Below, piece after piece: positions 60,282 to 64,000 of a stretch of DNA of 64,000 nt; the first letter of the stretch is position 1; every line of letters starts with the position of its first letter. The notes below the pieces were generated by a model. That model saw nothing but the letters and a program-made list of their open reading frames with translations. It did not search any database and was not told the origin of the DNA. This DNA comes from Isoetes taiwanensis (taxonomy: Eukaryota; Streptophyta; Lycopodiopsida; Isoetales; Isoetaceae). The DNA lies in the NCBI GenBank assembly GCA_021234155.1, contig JAJEKV010000054.1, positions 992,001 through 1,056,000 of the forward strand. Direction: 5' to 3'. The translations under genes and the position numbers were made by a program.

Positions 60282-60722
60282 TGTTGAACCACAAGTGGTT
60301 CAACATGTTTTTGTAGACCATTTGAGCATATTTGGGGCATATTATAATAATTAGATTTTAATGGCTTGGATTAAGTGGTGGAAGTGGATAGTCAAGATGT
60401 GAAGAGGGAAAATTGATGGTTGTGATGAAGAGGTCGAAAACAATGGTGGGGATTAATAGGTGTAAAGCATAAATAATTTGAGGAGATACTCTCTCCTCCT
60501 CTCTTCCCTTCACGGTTCTTCATTGGAGCATGGTGGCAGTGCTCAGGGAGGGGTGTGGCAGCCCCCTCCATATTTGAACTGAAGGTCCCTTGCAAGGGAA
60601 TGATTTGTATCTGATTTCTGTTAATTGAAGATGAAATTTTAGTGCAAGTTTTTGATTTCTTGGCTATGGTGTTCAATTAAATTTATATGGGTGTTGGCCT
60701 GGCTGGGGAACCAGGTTCAACA
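60282..60722. repeat. LTR copy 1 of the tandem element (441 bp)
   Basis: Starts with the 24-bp palindrome TGTTGAACCAC-AA-GTGGTTCAACA and ends GGTTCAACA. Confidence 0.9.
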
Positions 60723-60725
60723 TTA

Positions 60726-60742
60726 TGGCACTCCTGGTGGGA
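60726..60742. other. Putative primer-binding site of the tandem element
   Basis: TGGCACTCCTGGTGGGA starts three bases after the LTR end. It begins TGG, as tRNA-complementary sites do, and is repeated in the second unit. I could not assign the tRNA, and the polypurine tract is weak, so orientation stays provisional. Confidence 0.45.
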
Positions 60743-61947
60743 CCTGGTCTTTTGATCAGGTTCTTTCTTCCCCATTAGAAGCTTGGTTGCCGATTTATTG
60801 AAGCCCAGATGCAGCAAGTATGGTTGAAACGCTTGTGCAGACAACACAGATAATTTTCAAAGCCTGTGGATGGAGCTCTATCTGAAGAAATTTTTTCAGA
60901 GGCATTTCGTCCCAATAGCAACTGCAAAAACAAATTAGTTTTACCTGTTTGTTTAGCGGGGACAAATAGTGAAGATGTCTTGCACATATGTGAGCAGTGC
61001 TTATTTGTCCTGCAAAATTCTTTGTCAGACATTGTCTTGCTTGATTCTGCCTTCTTTTCGCTGCCTTTTTCTGTCATTTGGCTACAGAGCATCTGCCATT
61101 GCCAAATCCCGCCTTACGCCTTACTGCTCTATGTCTAACCTTTGAATATCTAAGATCTGTCCAAAGCCTTTGCTGACTGTGGCAAATCCATGCGTTTTTC
61201 TTTGCATCCTCTTTCGTGGTTCTCTTGAGCAAAATATTGCTTGTGAGCTTTGCCCAGCGATTGGTACAAGCAAATCTCCTAGTGCATCTGCAAGATCCAT
61301 CAAATCTTATCTCGCTTCGCTCTTTTTTTTCAGAATCGCCGGACCACTGCCCACTTCCATAAAGTCTGCCGATTCTGCTTGTCCCCTTGCCGAAATCTGA
61401 GAAAAGCTTGCCACCAAGCTGTCGATCCTTACCAAGCTGTCGATCCTTAAAACCTAACCATGCCATAGCCGAAAATTGCCTTTTGCTTCAACGCCTTGCA
61501 AATCCCTGCCAAAACTCATCTGTTCCTGCATCACCGCCTTCTATACTCGGGTTTGCAGCAAGGCCATCGTAACCTAACCCTAAAAAATCAATTCTTCCTT
61601 CGACCATTGCCTGACCTTTTCGACCATTGCCCAGACTTCATTGGGGCACCCCATGGTTTTGTTGTATTATACACAAGTGATATTATTTTATTGACTTTGT
61701 TAAAAATTATTACCAAGGAGGGATACTTGCACGTGGACCAGAGCCATAGTAGCCAGTGCGGACGATGTAAGCGACCTTCTTGGAATTCTCTTATTGAGCA
61801 TGGTTATTCACACGTGGTCCAGAGCCAAAGTAGCCAGTGCGGGCATGTGGGTGTGCCCAGCTCAATTATATGTACTTCATAATGTATCTTAAGTGCTATA
61901 CTATGTGTTAGGCCGAGGGGACCGGCCCACTTCTTTTTGGGGCATAA

Positions 61948-62387
61948 TGTTGAACCACAAGTGGTTCAACATGTTTTTGTAGACCATTTGAGCATATTTG
62001 GGGCATATTATAATAGTTAGATTTTAATGGCTTGGATTACGTGGTGGAAGTGGATGGTCAAGATGTGAAGAGGGAAAATTGATGGTTGTGATGAGAGGTC
62101 GAAAACAATGGTGGGGATTAATAGGTGTAAAGCATAAATAATTTGAGGAGATACTCTCTCCTTCTCTCTTCCCTTCACGGTTCTTCATTGGAGCATGGTG
62201 GCAGTGCTTAGGGAGGGGTGTGGCAGCCCCCTCCATATTTGAACTGAAGGTCCCTTGCAAGGGAATGATTTGTATCTGATTTCTGTTAATTGAAGATGAA
62301 ATTTTAGTGCAAGTTTTTGATTTCTTGGCTATGGTGTTCAATTAAATTTATATGGGTGTTGGCCTGGCTGGGGAACCAGGTTCAACA
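61948..62387. repeat. LTR copy 2 of the tandem element (440 bp)
   Basis: Nearly identical to copy 1. It is shared by the two internal regions. Confidence 0.9.
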
Positions 62388-63595
62388 TTATGGCACTCCT
62401 GGTGGGACCTGGTCTTTTGATCAGGTTCTTTCTTCCCCATTAGAAGCTTGGTTGCCGATTTATTGAAGCCCAGATGCAGCAAGTATGGTTGAAACGCTTG
62501 TGCAGATAACACAGATAATTTTCAAAGCCTGTGGATGGAGCTCTATCTGAAGAAATTTTTTCAGAGGCATTTCGTCCCAATAGCAACTGCAAAAACAAAT
62601 TAGTTTTACCTGTTTGTTTAGCGGGGACAAATAGTGAAGATGTCTTGCACATATGTGAGCAGTGCTTATTTGTCATGCAAAATTCTTTGTCAGACATTGT
62701 CTTGCTTGATTCTGCCTTCTTTTCGCTGCCTTTTTCTGTCATTTGGCTACAGAGCATCTGCATTGCCAAATCCCACCTTACTGCTCTATGTCTAACCTTT
62801 GAATATCTAAGATCTGTCCAAAGCCTTTGCTGACTGTGGCAAATCCATGCGTTTTTCTTTGCATCCTCTTTCGCGGTTCTCTTGAGCAAAATATTGCTTG
62901 TGAGCTTTGCCCAGCGATTGGTACAAGCAAATCTCCTAGTGCATCTGCAAGATCCATCAAATCTTATCTGCTCTGCTCTTTTTTCTGTAAATGCCAGACC
63001 CTGCGCCACTTCCATAAAGTCTGCCGATTCTGCTTGTCCCCTTGCCGAAATCTGAGAAAAGCTTGCCACCAAGCTGTCGATCCTTACCAAGCTGTCGATC
63101 CTTAAAACCTAACCATGCCATAGCCGAAAATTGCCTTTTGCTTCAACGCCTTGCAAATCCCTGCCAAAATTCATCTGTTCCTGCATCACCGCCTTCTATA
63201 CTCGGGTTTGCAGCAGGGCCATCGTAACCTAACCCTAAAAAATCAATTCTTCCTTCGACCATTGCCTGACCTTTTCGACCATTGCCCAGACTTCATTGGG
63301 GCACCCCATGGTTTTGCTGTATTATACACAAGTGATATTATTTTATTGACTTTGTTAAAAATTATTACCAAGGAGGGATACTTGCACGTGGACCAGAGCC
63401 ATAGTAGCCAGTGCGGACGATGTAAGCGACCTTCTTGGAATTCTCTTATTGTTATTCACACGTGGTCCAGAGCCAAAGTAGCCAGTGCGGGCGTGTGGGT
63501 GTGCCCAGCTCAATTATATGTACTTCATAATGTATCTTAAGTGCTATACTATGTGTTAGGCCGAGGGGACCGGCCCACTTCTTTTTGGGGCATAA

Positions 63596-64000
63596 TGTTG
63601 AACCACAAATGGTTCAACATGTTTTTGTAGACCATTTGAGCATATTTGGGGCATATTATAATAGTTAGATTTTAATGGCTTGGATTAAGTGGTGGAAGTG
63701 GATGGTCAAGATGTGAAGAGGGAAAATTGATGGTTGTGATGAAGAGGTCGAAAACAATGGTGGGGATTAATAGGTGTAAAGCATAAATAATTTGAGGAGA
63801 TACTCTCTCCTCCTCTCTTCCCTTCACGGTTCTTCATTGGAGCATGGTGGCAGTGCTCAGGGAGGGGTGTGGCAGCCCCCTCCATATTTGAACTGAAGGT
63901 CCCTTGCAAGGGAATGATTTGTATCTGATTTCTGTTAATTGAAGATGAAATTTTAGTGCAAGTTTTTGATTTCTTGGCTATGGTGTTCAATTAACCTTAT
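63596..64000. repeat. LTR copy 3 of the tandem element, cut by the window edge
   Basis: 405 bp are present. One base of the opening palindrome differs (AAATGG for AAGTGG). Confidence 0.9.

Larger units (their letters stand above)
60282..64000. mobile_element. Non-autonomous LTR element in tandem: LTR-internal-LTR-internal-LTR
   Basis: Three LTR copies (60282-60722, 61948-62387, 63596 to the window edge) alternate with two internal regions of about 1.2 kb (60723-61947, 62388-63595). The copies are nearly identical. LTRs begin TGTTGAACCAC and end GGTTCAACA, giving 9-bp inverted ends. The internal regions contain no gag or pol. Their longest frame (62440-63090, minus, 216 aa) has no domain and is shortened in the first unit. 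The pattern is what unequal or intra-element LTR recombination produces. The element is a TRIM/LARD-like parasite that depends on enzymes from elsewhere. The right end lies outside the window, and the left flank GTTGC would be the target-site duplication. Confidence 0.88.

Noticed and set aside
60282-64000. Tandem gene duplication of the 216-aa frame
   Set aside because: The frame lies inside the internal region of an LTR element, is broken in the first unit and shows no known domain.

Overview
This window is nuclear DNA of a land plant and is dominated by transposable elements. The evidence is intron-bearing plant genes with GT-AG introns of roughly 70-400 bp, Ty3/gypsy, Ty1/copia, LINE, pogo-like and other transposon remnants, microsatellites, and no bacterial gene organisation. 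I cannot name the species. The transposase-like and ParB-like families at 38-48 kb are ones I associate loosely with non-flowering land plants, but that is only an impression.

Layout. 564-11790 is one complete minus-strand Ty3/gypsy chromovirus with long LTRs, a perfect 5-bp target duplication, a tRNA-iMet primer site and a chromodomain integrase. The space where gag and protease should lie holds unfamiliar ORFs instead. One of them is an intact ORF of about 413-435 codons that ends in a nearly complete histone H3 fold. 11.8-18.8 kb is intergenic, with a foldback element, a (CAT)37 microsatellite, a LINE remnant and several local duplications. 18.8-20.15 kb is an ABCC transporter pseudogene. 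25.08-25.70 kb is a fragment of a CHIP-type U-box E3 ligase. 27.67-29.07 kb is an apparently intact five-exon UDP-galactose/GONST5-like nucleotide-sugar transporter. 30.76-31.91 kb is a 5'-truncated LINE. 34.4-35.45 kb is a badly decayed second gypsy pol.

38.5-48.9 kb is the strangest stretch. It holds a broken transposase-like gene (DUF7869-like core with a Tnp1/En-Spm-like module, partly duplicated). Next to it is a decayed gene with a ParB-like domain and a possible DNA-methyltransferase motif I. Four clusters of short palindromes built on GCGCCATTT/AAATGGCGC lie among them, one filling an intron. A pogo/Tigger-like transposase remnant follows and is cut off by a minus-strand Ty1/copia element (48933-54205).

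55732-59679 is a complete 16-exon gene for the beta (catalytic) subunit of pyrophosphate-dependent phosphofructokinase (562 aa). Downstream, from 60282 to the window end, a small non-autonomous LTR element is arranged as LTR-internal-LTR-internal-LTR.

Only two host genes look functional: the nucleotide-sugar transporter (Golgi lumen supply for glycan synthesis) and PFP-beta (cytosolic glycolysis/gluconeogenesis). They are unrelated and simply lie among repeats. I found no rRNA, tRNA or CRISPR.
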